Positions 1 to 23,700 are shown, counted from the first letter of the stretch. The stretch: 64,000 nt of DNA from Struthio camelus (GCF_040807025.1 NC_090982.1:31115514-31179513); one strand, 5' to 3'. A program made the numbers and translations. Notes: generated by a model from the letters alone, not told the origin.

Positions 1-666
1 TCCTCATGCATATTGTATATTTAAAAATGAACTCTACGTACTTTAAATTGTTCAGTGAAGCTTATTCTGAAAAAAAGTTAGAAAAGATGCTGTTTTACTA
101 TGCTTGAAGACAGTCTTCACTTTTGAAAATAACTTTAAATATAGAAGTCAAAAATTCAGCATTGAATTTTAAGAGGTTAAAACTTCTTCTGAGCATACTT
201 TCTCAAAATATTTTGGCAACTAACTCTCCAGTGTTCCCTAAGAAGTACCCAGAAAATAGCATCCTCGTCAGCTAAGAGAAAACGTAGACTAAATTAAAAC
301 TAAGATATGTAACGCAAAATGGAAAAAGTGTCAGTGAAAACGCAAAAGATTCAAACCTAACTAAAAGGCCTAAAGAAAAGTCAGTGCTTTGATTCTAAGG
401 GTGCTGGATTTCTTCTAAGGAAGTACAGACAGGATCCCTTGTTGTACTTTCAAAATTTCAGTATATGTCAGAAGATTGAAAAGGTTAAACTAATTTTCCA
501 TGTTTACAGGCTTATTTTAAAATACAATATTATATATAGTTTCTTTCAAATCTTTCTCTGAACTCTTAAGCAGCTGATTAATAAGCAAACAATTTACACA
601 AAAGTAGTATTACTTTTGCCAAGTGATTAATTTTTAAATCCAAGCCTTACACTTGTACAGATTTTA

Positions 667-9942
<9,276 letters not shown>

Positions 9943-9992
9943 CGCAAGTCCGAAATTGTACTGAGATGGCTTCTTTTTAATGATTAGGTTTC

Positions 9993-12900
9993 CTGGAAAA
10001 GTAGCACAGAAATAAGAAAGAAAACATCGTTTGATCAAATTGGCTTCCACATTCTTTGGGGGGGTGGGGAGGAAGGGGGGAGGGAGGATAATATATAGAG
10101 CAGCGCTCCAAAATCATTTCAGATGCAGTCCTTGGAGCCTGACAAACACATGATTTGAGAAAGAAAGCAAGCGGATATTATGCAGAGGCAGGTTCATTAC
10201 AAAGAAGTCTAGTTTTGGGTAAGCAGCCTTATTTCTTCTTCTACGAATAGAATCATTTTGTTCAACAAGCAGTCTTCTCCACAGGAAAGAGAGCCCAGCA
10301 TTCTGGCTGGTACTATTCTTGAACACTAAGCACCTATTCTCAGGACAAAATACAGAGGGAGGGTTTGAAGGGAGCAGGGAGGACTAGGGATACATTTAGT
10401 GTGCTTTCAATTGCCCCCCCTGTAGCTATAAGCAATATCTACGTCCTCACGACACAGTTCCAAAACCAGAATCATTCACCTAGGATAAAAGTAAAATCTT
10501 TGGCATAGGAGTATTTGTTAAATTGTAATTTTTCCATCCAGCGTTTAATTCATTAGGAGAGAGGACAGAAAGTGATGACAATTCATCGGAGTATAAATTT
10601 TACAAAAAATAGAAGTCCAGCTATTGTTGATCTATTACGATGACGAGGTATATTTAAGTACTTTTTGAAACAACTGTTTGAAAGGAATATTTACAGTCTT
10701 ATAACTGTAAGCATAATGAGTTGAATGTCTCCTTGAATGCTCTGTGAAAATGTTGCTTGTTACTCACTGTTACAGAAGAACATGAGAATGTACCAAAATT
10801 TCAAAAAAAAAAAATTTTTTAAACACTCAATTCCAGATTTTCTCCAGGAGAAGCCTGTAAGTGCTCTAAAGACACTCAGATATATCGACAGGAAACAATA
10901 GGGTTACAGTGACTTACATTATCCAAAAGAATTATTAAAAAGGAATATTACATTTCACTTTGCAGAGATGAAAGAGAACCAGCAAGTAAACTAATACTGC
11001 TCTATTCAAGCTTACAGAAGAGGAAAGGTTATTGCAAACTCCATTCTTGCCATACAGAAGATACTTCACTGCATTTCTCTCCAAAAAGGAAAATAAAGCT
11101 GATCATAAGAAATATCTAAAGAATATAACCAATTTGGCATCGCAGAGGGAATCCACCTGATGCTGATACTCAGACCCTCTGATCATACCATCACCATGAA
11201 TCTAGAAAAAACACGCCAATAACACTTAGAACATCACAAGTACTTGTTATTCTCTCTAAATGATGAGAGAGCAGGGTAAGTTTGGGTTTTATTTTTTTAA
11301 AATACATTTTAAAACACAAGAACTCCACAGTTAGCCTGCCTAGGAGCTTAGTTACGGCTGGTAGAAATGTTGTGCTATTACTACTCTGAAAAACACACTG
11401 TAAATTTAAATCTGAAAGTCAGAAAATAAGTTAAAGACACTTCTTCACAGAGAGAAGGGAAGAAGAAGAAGAAGAAACCAGCAGAGGCAAAGTGCTCAGT
11501 CATGCTAAAACAAGAACTGGATGTTGCTCTTGGCGCTACACCAGTCCTAAGACTGGAAATCTGTAGACTCTCTACGGTATTTGGCATAAGAAAAAAGTTA
11601 GCGCACTCCAGCATGACTATGTCAGTCAAAAGCTTGGAACTTCCAGTGCTCTGTACACTAACTGTGATATAGTTTGCTCTTCATATATATGGTAAAAAGT
11701 AGCACAATACAGTCTTTATTATTAGGTTCACAGCTGTTATTGATGCCAAGTATTTTCAAACCGCATGGGCAAAGAGTAGTATTTCCTCTTTATAAGCTGC
11801 AGTGATAGCAGTTAGGTCCTTTGTCAATATACTGCAAAAGAAAACATTGTCAAGATACAATTATTAGTCATTCTCAAATAACAGATAAAGATGGAAAAAG
11901 GCTGGACTTGGCCATTGTAGCTGGAGTGCTACACAACTATGAAACACGGCTGCAAATGTCCCTCTCTCTCCCCCTCTTTCTTTCTCTCCCTCATACAGCA
12001 AAAACGCAAGAGGTATACGTTTGCTGTCATACCGTGGTTAGCTTGCAATTAACTGCTCAGCTAACAAGCATATCAAACAAGCACTACCCACGAAACACTG
12101 TTTTTATGATTCACTGAAATACTACAGTGGCAACATGAAAATAATTTTACAGAACAGTTTATTCCTGCATTATGTTTGTTTACACTGAATTAAAAAGAGA
12201 TAATAATGACCTTGGAGACGAAATTAAAAATATATAAGACTACAAATGTTTTCAGTTAAGTTTAAAAGAGCTGTTAATATTGCCACTGTAGGACATTTCA
12301 ACACAAATGTTCATATTACAGCAGGATCTATTTATTCTACTTCTGCAACATTTTAAAAGTGGCTCCAGTGTTTCGAGGAGGCTTTTCACCATGCCAAGCT
12401 CCACATTTTAATACCACACCTACAATTCTGACAGACATTACTAAGTACCTCTCTAATATTTCCCTTTCAAAATCTGACTTTTTCCTCTGGGAAACCAGAG
12501 GAAAGCTTTGACTGACAACTCAAAGCTTTCAGCTGTGGAGAGATGCTTCCTAGCCCTTTTACAAGACACTTTTTTGCTGAAATGGGGAACTAAAAGTAAT
12601 TTTCTTCTTTATTGTTACAGACATGAACAGTCTTAGAAAATTTAAGTGTTGGCATTCTTCAGCTGAAAATATTCAAGCTGTGTTTGAGGGGCAGGGTGGG
12701 AAGGAAGATGTGTTCAAATACCAGAAGGGATTTTCTAATTCTACAGATCAAACTATGATCTGAGAAATCATTTCAGCTTTCATATTGCTTTCAAGTAAGA
12801 GTTTGGCAGCCTGAGAAACTTTGCAAGTTGATAATGGTCTGTGTAAACATAATATAATTCCTCTCCTTATTATATACAGCATAGGGGGGAAAAAAAAAAA

Positions 12901-15900
12901 ACTGTAAGAGGTGTAAAAAGAAACAAAACATGCTTAAAGAGCTCATTAATACCTCAAGGAAAAAAGGAATCAATACTTGAAGTTGTTCCTATTTCTGGTG
13001 TGCATTAGCACTGCTCATACTCTTCCAAGAAGAGCTTTTCTAATACATTAAGAAAGTAACCCCCCTTCCTTTCTATGTTAAGGAAAAGATTATTGAAGAA
13101 TGGACTTCAAAACTGCAACATCATTATGGCATTGATACACAGGTGGCACCAAGTCATGATCTAGTTTCAAAACTTCCTGGTTTGCAGATCGCTAGCAGAC
13201 TATTAGTTAAAGTATGTGTGCAGTCTATTATAATTTATAAGGTTTGTGAACAGAGTTCCATAAACCAAAAGTACGTATTATTCAAATTTGTATATCATGA
13301 GCATAAGATAAGCATTATATATATAAACCATATAACTTCAAGGCAATGATAAAAGCATTTGTTATCTTGGATTGCAAGTAGGAAATGTTTAGTGTTTTAG
13401 TAGTTTATAGGTCACAGTCTTCTGTAAGTCGTGTCAATCTACACAGATTATCTTCAAATCTTAAACATTAAAAGAATTATTTTTTAATATTAAAATTACC
13501 TTATTCCAAGCTAGTCCCATTTATAATACATTTTTTCTACTACTATAGCAAGACTGATACAGTGATTTGTAAGCACATTAAAGGGCTACTTTAAGTTCTT
13601 GGTAAACAAGGAGATATATTTAGAAAGTTAAACTGTGACATGACTGAAATAAAAAAGTATCTTTTTAACTTCAGTTCCCTGAAGTGTACTAGGTATATTC
13701 CAGAAACATAAGATAGGTCAAGGCTCTGAAGAGCTTCAATCTAATTTTAGATATGATGTAGCAAGGATTACAGTAATAAAAATAACATACTCATATGGTG
13801 TTAAGGTAACTTGATTCTTTATCAGTTATACATATGAACCCACATGTTGCAGGTGATACAGCTCTTGAAATACTGAAGTTTTAAAAGCTGTTCTGTAAAC
13901 CATCCAATACGTATGTTAAGACGTTAATACATATTCACAAACCTAATTTGTTTGAGCACCAGTAGCTTCCCGGTCTATGTTGAGCTCTGCACATGTGCAT
14001 GAGTTAGCATTTAACTGTTTGGCAAATGTTCAAATAGCACAAAGAACTGGACAATATAGCAGTAGGAACCTCTAGTCCAATGTTAGTAGTAGACTTTTAA
14101 GGATCTGTGAAATAACTGGTTGGCTCTACACAAGGAGCTTTACTTTTTTCAAGGGGAACATGCTGATAGGCCCAAAATATAAGCCATTTCCACTTCCATC
14201 TTCGAAGAAATTGCTACTAGAAATGCAGATTTTCAAAAACTTGGAAAATAGGATATGGTCGTGCTAAAACTACTTCCCACATGCAATCTACTTGTTTCAA
14301 GAACTAAAATACATATTTATGACAACGTACACTAACTATACCCACTTAGTGAACACTCGACATTATAACCGATTTCCATGCTTATTCGTACACCTGAAAT
14401 AACACTAACATACACAAAAGGCTAAAAAAAAAAAAAAAAGGCAAAAAAGGAACATCTCTCTTCTCTACTGGCTCTGATCAACTCTAGCAGTTTCTGCATG
14501 TGATATATTGATCTTTGTCTATTTGTACATTGATCACAGCAAATGCTATCTACCTTTCCTTATCAGTGCATTTATAGGAAGTTTCAATCCTCAGGCTGTG
14601 TGACCAACTTTCTCTTTTTAAATTGTCTTTATTTTATGACATTTAATCAGAGGCCATAAGGCTGCATTAAACCAAGTGAAACCCTTAAAACTACTTAAAG
14701 TCAAGATAGTTACTATAAAGAGAGAAGAAGAAAAAAAGCCTGAATAAGAAAACTACTTAAGAAACGTACTACTAGCACAGATGTCAGGAAAAAAAAAACA
14801 AATAAAGATCTCATACAGTTTGAATGGGGAATCAGTTATTGCCGTACTTTGGAAAAGTGTTTTCAAAAAATATTATTTAAACCCAGGATCAAGCAAGTTT
14901 TAATATGCTTGCTCGTGAGAAATTCACTGACGCTTTAGCCTCTCCTGCATTCCTTCCTCAGCTCGCCCCTCTCCCCCAAAGAAAGGTTGAAGAAAATGAG
15001 TTAAGTTTTAAAGTTTGGAACTTTCATCTAACAAAGTCTGAAAGTTTGCTTTAGCGATGCACATAGATTGAGTGCAACAGAAGAACAGTAACGGTCCTAG
15101 AAATAAACATACATTAGTAACTTCAAATAACTGAATACAATAGCAGTCAGTAAATACTACACCCCAGCAAAATCTTGAGTTCTAATCATGATCTACTTTT
15201 ACTGTCGCCAAGTCCTTTGAACTAACCCCCTCTCTCCAACACACACCGAGAGAAGGAGTAACCCCTTTTTATGCCATTGAAAATAATAAACGGTCAGAAA
15301 ATTACTTCTGGGGAAAGGCTCCTGCATTCTACAATCAAATGAAAACAACAACAGCAAAAATTAGAGTATCAAACACAAAGTAAGAGCCTGCCTTATCACA
15401 CACAAGCTGAGACACAGCCCAAGATGTAGAGACGGCACTTATAAGGATTAAGAGAACTGTGACTCCTTGCAGCAGACGCTTGCAGAAGCAAAGACAGCGT
15501 AAGAGCAAACACATGGAAGTTAAACTGAGAAGTTAAGGAAGAGTGGCAGAGGGTCTCCGGGCGCTCAAGCTGCGCGGCAGCGACCAAGCGGAGAGAGCTG
15601 GCTGCGAGGGGCTTTAAACCCAGCCCGAGCACTGCCCTGCCCCACCGAGTGCAAGCAGCATCGACCCCGGCCCCCGGCCCGGGCCCGGCCAAGTCCGTTC
15701 GGGGCCGCGGCTCCCGGCCCTGCGGGGAAGCCCCCTTCCCCGACACGACAGGCCCGCGGCCGCCTGCTCCCCACTGCGGGGCAGGGCGGCGCGGAGCTCC
15801 GTCGCTCGCCTGGCACCGGCCGGCCATCGCCGCGGAAGGGGCAGCGCGGAGGAGCGGGAAGGCGGCGGACGGACGGGCGGACGGGCGGGCGGACGGACGC

Positions 15901-15927
15901 ACGCCCCGGGGCCAGCGGGACACTCAC
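9993..15927 (-). other. GKAP1: GKAP1 intron 1
   Basis: This intron separates the CpG-island first exon from coding exon 2. It contains A-runs and a long pyrimidine run near 11960-11998. It also has an exon-like plus-strand frame at 13083-13211. Nothing else is recognised. Confidence 0.75.
15868..15902. repeat. GGAC/GGGC tetranucleotide repeat in the GKAP1 CpG island
   Basis: About eight imperfect GGAC or GGGC units lie in tandem just inside intron 1, next to the proposed exon 1 donor. Confidence 0.7.
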
Positions 15928-16100
15928 TCGGGCAGCGCCGGCGGCGGGCGCGGGGCGGCGGGCCGGCCGCTGCCCCGGGCGGGCGGTTATAACGGTCGGC
16001 GGGGCGCCGGGAGGGCGGGCGGCCGGGAGGGCGGGCGAACGGCCGGCCGGAGCCGCGCTCGCGCCGCCGCAGCCGCAGCCGGTGGCGAGGGGGAGGGCGC
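15928..16100 (-). other. GKAP1: GKAP1 non-coding exon 1 (upper limit approximate)
   Basis: The first in-frame coding exon (exon 2) has an acceptor in its 5' UTR, so an upstream exon is required. The best donor in the CpG island is GCCCGA/GTGAGT, which places the exon's low edge at 15928. The transcription start is not visible; 16100 is a guess inside the GC-rich core. Confidence 0.5.
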
Positions 16101-16440
16101 TGTGGGGCGCGCGGCTCCCTCGCGCGTTTGTTTATTTACCTCGCCCGCTGGCTGGCTGCGTCGCCGGCACCAGCCCTCGCGCGCGCGCGCGCCGCTGCGC
16201 CGACGTCACAACGGCGTTGCGGCCGGAGCCGAACCGCGGCCGGCCAATACGGGCTCCTGCCTGGATCAAAATAACTCGGGGCGCCGAGCGGCCGCCCGTC
16301 GGCGCGGTGAGCCGAGCCGCCTAAGCCTGGGGCGGCGGCGGCGGGCGGCCTTTCCCAGCGTGCACCGCGGCCCACCTGCTGCCGGCGCCATTTCGAGCGT
16401 CGAGGCAGAGCTGGTGCGTCTGCTGCTCCCTGAGCGTGAA

Positions 16441-19400
16441 GCACACCTTCGGGATTTTCACTTGTGATATTACCTCTCTCCCTCCCTCCCTCCGCTTGAC
16501 CTCCTGAGCTTCACCTGAGCTTTTAGCTCCCTTCAGGACATTTTTTGCATAAGGGCCCCAAGGTCTTTGCACCCAGGGCCTTGGAGACGTCATAACTCAG
16601 GGCCTGTGCCTCCAAGGAGAAAGAGGGTTTAGTGATGCCTCAAAACTGTGACTGTAGGAGGGACACAACAGAAATGATCACAGAAAATGTGGTGAATGAA
16701 TTGATGCCTGCTTTATCTTTTAAAATCTGCCTCTCCTTAAATACATCTCCAAAATTAATGGAAAGTAAAATATTTTTTCTCCAAGCTGCTTCAAAAATAC
16801 TTGTCCTTTTTCAGCCTCATCATTTGGACGGTGTGCAGTCTGAAGAGCACTGGAAGACCAGAAGTACGTCTTTGCCAACGCTACTACCAGTTTTTAACTA
16901 GCTCTAAGTTACACCATTGTATTTTGTAACCATGGCGTGTAATCAGTCCAACAACAACAACAACAACAAAAACGTTCATTTACATTATTTCCTTCAGCTA
17001 ATGCAGTATCCATGTGTTTTATGATTATATTTCATAGCATAATCAAGATTAACAAGGTCACTATCTGCAGATAGAACAGTTGTTTGCTGTATTAATTTAC
17101 GGTATTCCTCATTTAGTAAAAATAACATAATATTTGAAGTGTATACAAGTGCCCTTCTTGAAATGAAGCCCCATAAAATAATTTTGCTCCGTATCAGATA
17201 AGTTTCAGATGCATTAAAAAGCTCAAAATAGAATAGAACATGATTGATCAGCACACTCATCCTGAGCAACAGAACTGACATACAATTTTCCATACAGTAA
17301 AACTATAGTTGAGCTGAAAACCTCAAATCAGTCTGATTAAAAATTACTTTCTCAAGGTAAAAGATTCCCTCCCTGCTCCCAACATAGGTAATATATATGA
17401 AGCATCAGTACCCTTTAAATCTCCCCTTTAATTTACTCAGAACAGAAGTTTGCCTCAGTATAGACCAGGGCAAAAAACATTCACTGACTTTTTAAAATGC
17501 AGATTTGCTTCTCAGAGATTAGGTAATTAACGTGCAAATTAATTGTGCAAACTACTTGCATGGGGTGAATGAAAAAAAAAGCAAGCATTGTCCTACATAA
17601 AGTTTCAATAATGGAAAAAGTAAGAGCCTATTACAGAAATGCAGCCAGCTGCCATCAGTGTTCAGTTATTGTAACAGAGCATTCAGATCATAAATAGTTT
17701 ATATTCACAAATGCTAGCTAAACAACAGAATAGATTATACCTATGGCTTTTTTGCAGTTAGTTTTAGTACTGGCGTAACAGGAGAAACAGCTGTTAATAA
17801 CTAAAGAATCACATGGTAGCTCACTGTAAATTAACTCCATGTTGTTTTTATTCCCATATTGCACATCAACTAAATGTCAGTGAAGCCATAAATGCCAACG
17901 AACGAATAACATCAAAACAACATAAAGACGACTGATAATAAAAGCCTCAAAGCCTTGTTTTTAGTTAGCAAGAGGAACTACAGATTGTCTCAAAGAGGGA
18001 AAATATATTATTATCTCTGCCAGTTTTATTTATACAAATCAGCAAATAATCACTATTTTTTCATTATCCCTGTTTCACTGCCTCACTGGGCTCTCTTTGT
18101 TCTGCTTACGTATGTAAATTGTTAGATTCCACTCATAGTCAACAATTCTTGCACTTCTCTCAAGACCACAAACATCTCTAATGTATCTCTTATCTATCTT
18201 AACATCAGATGATATTGCAGTTATGTCTCGAAATGGTTATGCATAGCATATAGAATGTAAAGTGAAAAAATTGACTATATGTTATTTGATCACACTAGTA
18301 TTTCTTATTTTAAGTGTATTATTCCACCCATGTTCGAATAACTTACCTGCAGTCCCACAGCTACAGAAACTGTAGAACATCAACTGACACCTACTAGTGA
18401 TCGAGTTGTTCTTAATTTTGCATCTGAAAAGAGTTAAGTTTTTAATTTCTGCAAAGAACACCTTTATTTACAGAGTAGTACGTGGTAGATGATAATGCAC
18501 AGCATTATCTTAGAAGAAATGCCCTCAAGAATTCTTTCACGTAAAACTTGAGATGTAATAAATAATAGAAATACACATTAAAATACATTTACTTGTTTAT
18601 TGCTTTCTAGCTACAAACATTAAGTGAATAATAAATACCGTAATATTAAACTTAACATTAGTAGGATTCCCAGTTGTTACTTACATCACAGTGAAAAATA
18701 TTCAAACAAAAAGGCCTAAAATCCTTATCTCACACTTCAGCTGAATAACAGGGAATAATTAAGTATAGTTGTGAAAGATACAATCATTTGACAGGTGAAG
18801 TGGTTTAACAATCTGATTATAAAATATTTTGCAGTCTACTCAAAATATTAAAATGTGCCATTTGATCATGTTGTAGCAAGACTTCTGGATGTGCGCAAAT
18901 TTGCTCTGTGCTTGCAAGACGGAAAAAATGCAGTTCTTTTAAATCTACAGCCACACACTCTATACACAAGGCCTTGCCTAGACAATATCAGAAAGTGGTT
19001 TTAGTTCACAATATGAAAATGTCCTTTGCTAAGTACATCTAGTAATCTAAGACAGTACTTTCAAACATGACTGCTTAGTCCACCACTAGAACAAAACTAA
19101 CCTTACTTTCAAATGTGCCATTATAGACAGAAGTGTTGAATTCATTTAAGTTTGGACATTCCGGACTCGGTCTTCAAGTCTGTAAAGCTACTAATTAGTT
19201 TATTTTTCTCAGTGATCACTGTCCTCTTACCAAAAGATTGCTTTTCATCTTGAACGGATTAGCAACAACAATGTCACAACAACAAAGAGATATGTGTAGT
19301 ATTCGCTCGGAAACAGATAGGCAACCTAAGAGAATAATTTGCATTTATTCTAAATGAAAAGACATGAATAATTAGTATAAAGAAAAGAATAATACATTGG

Positions 19401-19580
19401 TCCATCTGGCTTACCTAAAAGGTGCTGAGTTTGGTCCTATATTTTCCCATTGTATTAGTACAGACATAAATATCATGCTTCAGGGTTGCCTAAGTGCAAT
19501 TCTTACCCTCAGAAAAACTCCAGTAAACAAAACTAAAAAGTGAAATAAGTAATTGTCTCCCAATTTCACAATAAGACATA
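16441..19580. other. Spacer between the GKAP1 promoter and the KIF27 3' end
   Basis: This is AT-rich sequence with no recognisable gene. A 99-codon minus-strand frame at 16994-17293 and a 24-codon plus-strand frame near 18362 are open, but neither resembles a family I know. Several TTTATT words (AATAAA on the minus strand) occur at 18025, 18463 and 18597, and might serve as distal KIF27 poly(A) signals. Confidence 0.6.
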
Positions 19581-19601
19581 ACACTTATTTTGCATGCAAA
19601 G

Positions 19602-19607
19602 TTTATT
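19602..19607 (-). terminator. KIF27: Candidate KIF27 poly(A) signal (AATAAA)
   Basis: This is the first AATAAA on the minus strand downstream of the KIF27 stop at 20264. It implies a 3' UTR of about 0.7 kb. Other copies lie farther on at 19344 and 19199, so the site in use is uncertain. Confidence 0.45.
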
Positions 19608-20263
19608 TTATAAAATATTAAATAATTTTAAGACTTTTGGCGCACACAGTAAGACTCTTAAATAAGAGTAATTAAATACTGTTAAAAAAAAAAAAAAAGT
19701 ACTGTATGTTCCTTTTCAGGAACAAGTTTAGCTTTAGATACCAATTTTGATCTCAAGTGTGTCTTGTATAAAATGTATTATTAAAAAAAACACATACACA
19801 AAAAGCAAAGAATACAGAAGTCGGTCGTTACTAATACTAAGAGACAGTTTGGCAACTACATTTTCTAGCTATAGATCCAAATAAATTAAATAGTTATAAT
19901 TTCTGACTCAATAAAGTGAAACAAAGTTGTTTTAAAAAAACCCTTAAATCATACAGTGCAGTTTCTGAAAAATGCGTATATTTTTTGAAATTGCTGCAAA
20001 AAAACCCCAACCAGTACAAATAATTTCCTTAAGGTTAAGGCATTTGTATGATATGCCTGTAGATAACTGTGCCAATTAAAATGCATCTCAGATTCCCAGA
20101 AGCTGTGGGAGCACAGCAAACACCTAATGACTTTATAGTGTGTCTAATAACTAAAGAACACTTACTCATTTATCCATGACTGCTAGTTAACAGGAGCATG
20201 AACAAAGACATCTAATACAATTACTTGAGTAGCAAGTGCTATTAACAATGCAACGAAGAGTAA

Positions 20264-20727
20264 CTATATCTTAGGGACACTAGACTTTTTGTCCATCTCA
20301 ATGGAGTCTGGAGCAATGAAACTGACACCAACTCCAAGGCTTGAGCGCCTCAAAGATAATTCAGAGGGAGGGATATGACGTAGCTCTCGGCGAGATAGTT
20401 TTACTGGAGTTGCTCCTTGAAACTGTGTTATGGTCTCTCTCCTCTGGGTGACTGAAAGTAGCTGAGGATGAGGTTTTGAAGCCTGTGTTTCATCTGTTCC
20501 TATTTTGTCATCACCACCGCTTGACAAACATGTTTTGCTACATCCAACTTCTGAAACGTCTTCTCTAAACTTGCACGAATTCAGCCATGCTCTTAAGGCA
20601 TTTGTTCCGTCTGTTTCTTTAATTTTCCCCGGTCGACTTTTGGTTTCAGGGTTAGGTGTCCACTTGAAGTCTTCAGAAGCAACTTCTGATTCACCTTGAC
20701 TGCGTGCCCTGTTACCAACCCCGTGAT
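20264..20727 (-). CDS. KIF27: KIF27 exon 18 (C-terminus and stop)
   Basis: The acceptor is ATGTTTTAG. The 464-bp coding part ends at TAG 20266-20264. The first part is variable and the end is the conserved [27 protein letters not shown] block, then SVPKI at the C-terminus. Confidence 0.95.
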
Positions 20728-23700
20728 CTAAAACATAATTTACCAAGAGATAAATAGCTAAGAGTTACAACTCATGAGTACCTGCATTCAAGAAAAAGTT
20801 AAATAGCAAGCATAGTTTCACAACTTCAGTGGGCTGTCGTGTGAAAGTGGTCTAACATAACCATCACCTCACATTTTATCCTTCTTGTTAAAAAGTCTGT
20901 CATCTACAAAAACGTCAGGGTGATCATTTGCTTCTTTCCTCTGGCTAGTTGCTTGTAACATAAGCTTCATCATTGTCACTGCTGATCTATCCTAGTAAGC
21001 AATCTTAGGCCAACTGACTCAAAACATAGTCAGCTTAATTGTTCATATTCTCCAAAACAGTCATGTAACTACGCAAGCAAAACACACCGTTCTGCAAATG
21101 TGACTTTAACGTACATGTATGGCTTTTATTAAAGTTCAGCAATCAATTGTCAAAAAAGTTTTATTCTGTTGTATGAAAGCATGATTCAGAGTGCATTCAA
21201 AAGGAAAATAACTGAAAGCAGTGATACAAAAATATAGAGCACTTCTAACTCCTTCCAAAATATGCCAAAAAACGTCAGAAATGCACAGGGATCTTTTCCC
21301 TTCTACTCCTTGCCATAGTTTGGCTAAGATAGATGTTTCTCCATGGGGAAACATGTCCTGAGCTACATGCTTCTTTGTATACTGGACACAGAATAATCTT
21401 TCCCACGCTCTGTTAGGATGCAACCTCTAGAACATTCATGTTCACTACAGGACAGTGTACTTTATAGTAATGAATTTGTTGGCTCATTATCCTACCTAGA
21501 GGGCAAGTGCTGAGCCTTAATTCACTCTGGGAGGGGCAGGTGCATGATCAGCATCTACAAGTACAAAGGCATGGCATTGCCCAGAGTGGAAAGAAACAGA
21601 AGTATCTACTGGGAGGAAGAACCAGTCATGCTGAGCCTCAAAAAAAAAACACAAGGCCAAGAACGCTTCATTGTGCACTAGGTGGTGGCATTGAGAGGTG
21701 TGAGAACCAAAACAGTTCTTTCTCTCCCTACCAGAACAGCTTTATTATAGGCTTGAATTCTGGCTAGTAGGACAGGGAGCAAATAATAACTTAGGATAGC
21801 AATTGCTGGTCTTTTGAAGCACAAAATCACATTAGAAAGTTTGTCTTTACTACAGCTGTCTATAGCTTCTCTTTTCGCCTTAGTAAGGAATAAACTTTTA
21901 GCCACCAAAAACATGGAACTCTTCACTGGCAATCTCCTAGTGGGAAACTTCTAGGAAATCAAGTGGTGGGAGCAGTTAATTTTGTGTTTTAAACTACTAC
22001 CATACATCTAAAAGAGTCTGAACAGCCCAACACCTGCAGCGGCATGCTACCATCCTGTTAGTTACAAAGTCATTCAGAGCCTTTCAGATAGTAAAATTCC
22101 CTTAACCGTAACAGTCTGAGATTGCAACTCCTGAAATTATGCTAGAATCCAAAGAAAACGGAACAAGAGTTTAAAGCGTTGTTGTATCATATACTGCTGG
22201 CGCTACAAACACATGCTATCTTGTACTTGAAACCGGAGGAAGATGTAATTAACCCTTTCCAGAGAATATATACAGTGCAGTAAGAAACACAGTTTTTCAA
22301 TCCGATATATTCCGCGTGTAACTGTACTTCAAATGATCTACTGACAATTGCATAAATATTTTAAGATAACACACTTACATTTAGTGGGTGTCAATAATTG
22401 ATGGGACGAATCTTCAACAAGTTCCTTCAATTTCTTCTTCAATTCTCTGCTGGTTTTCTTATAGAAAAATAAGTCTTTCTCCAGTTGCTGGACTTTTACT
22501 TCATATGCTTTCAAGGTTTCTGCAATACCTTCACCATCATGTTCTGTAACAAGTAAAACTAGTTTCAGAAACAAGTATGCATTGCATTTTTATATGCCAA
22601 AAATCAAGATGCCAAACCAGACAGAATATGTCCCATATCTTGCTGACAGTTTGCTTGCAGTATGTACATTTTGACTGTTATGACACAGGATCAAAAAAGC
22701 CATGCCTACCCTGCTCATCAGTTTTAGTACAAGTGTTTATAAGATCAAGATCAACAGGGCTTGTATCTTCCAACTTATTAACACCCAATTAAATATGAAA
22801 ATATGACATTTCTGATACTGTTTTGAAAAACATTCAATTTTCTTTTTATACAGATACCTTGTTTCTGTTCCCCAGCATTCTATACAACATCAGAATTAGT
22901 AACAAACAAAATATCTGTCCCTCATGTATTACTGTTAAATGTGTTTTTTTCAGTTGAAATGCAGTATTTCTCAGTAGTGACTAAAGATAATATTTGCTGT
23001 TCAATCCCCCACAAGAAGCAAATACCTTTGAAATGATGCAGTATTAACTGTATTTTTTGCTCATGTTCTTTGTGTTGTACGGTCAGCTGTCTGTCACACT
23101 GTAGCTTGATGCGTTCAAGCGCCGATTCCAATTCACGTATTGCGTTTTCCTGGTCTATGACCTTCATTTCCTGTTCTTCAGTCTGCAGTTGTAATTTACG
23201 TTCAGACTCACGTAGACCAACAATCTACGAAAGAAATATACTTGTTTTGATTTATCAAGCCATTTTAACGAAGGCTTACAGTTCTGCTTATAGATTAACG
23301 TATACAAAAGCAACGGTCTCTATTAGCCTTAAGCATTGACTGGAAACAGACTTGCCTGCTGTGAGTTCACACTTCAGAAACAAGCTCTTAGCAAAGATAT
23401 ATTTTAATCACATAGACTAGTGTGTTTTTTTGTTTTGTTTTTAACACTATGCCCAGAATTTAAACTGATATAATAGAGTCTCCCTGATTCTGGAAAAATT
23501 CCAACTTGCATAGCACAGACAGCTTGTTCACAAGATCCTCCAGGTTCACCCAAGGTCACAAAGACGCACCATGTCCTAATGCATTTATTTTTTATGTTTC
23601 CAGCTGTCAATGCAATTCTTCAGTATGTGGCTGTAAACACTGCAGGCAGTATTTGCAAACAGATTGTATACTGGAGGGGGTGGAGGGCGGGGGAAGGGAG

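Larger units (their letters stand above)
15545..16440. promoter_or_regulatory. CpG island promoter of GKAP1
   Basis: This block is far richer in GC and CpG than the AT-rich flanks. It holds GC boxes (GGGCGGG), an inverted CCAAT box at 16244-16248, a near-perfect CRE (TGACGTCG on the minus strand, 16201-16208), a TGTTTATTT forkhead-like site near 16130 and a (CG)7 run at 16178-16192. Its position at the probable GKAP1 first exon makes it the gene's promoter. The long open frames through it on both strands are an effect of GC content. It could also fire rightward; nothing here shows that it does. Confidence 0.85.

Noticed and set aside
11821-12117. 98-codon plus-strand frame in GKAP1 intron 1, followed by a long pyrimidine run
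   Set aside because: It has no acceptor at its start and no donor in the coherent part; probably chance.
15649-16467. 272-codon plus-strand frame in the GKAP1 CpG island
   Set aside because: It is open only because stop codons are rare at this GC content. The product is Arg/Ala/Gly-rich, and overlapping frames are open on both strands.
16994-17293. 99-codon minus-strand frame between GKAP1 and KIF27
   Set aside because: It is AT-rich and hydrophobic in composition, with no match to a family I know. It lies far beyond the first KIF27 poly(A) signal.
18362-18541. Short plus-strand frames with protein-like words (VEHQLTPTSDRVVLNF; DDNAQHYLRRNALKNSF)
   Set aside because: The first ends at a stop with no good donor. 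The second needs an acceptor that skips a better AG. I could not build a consistent exon.
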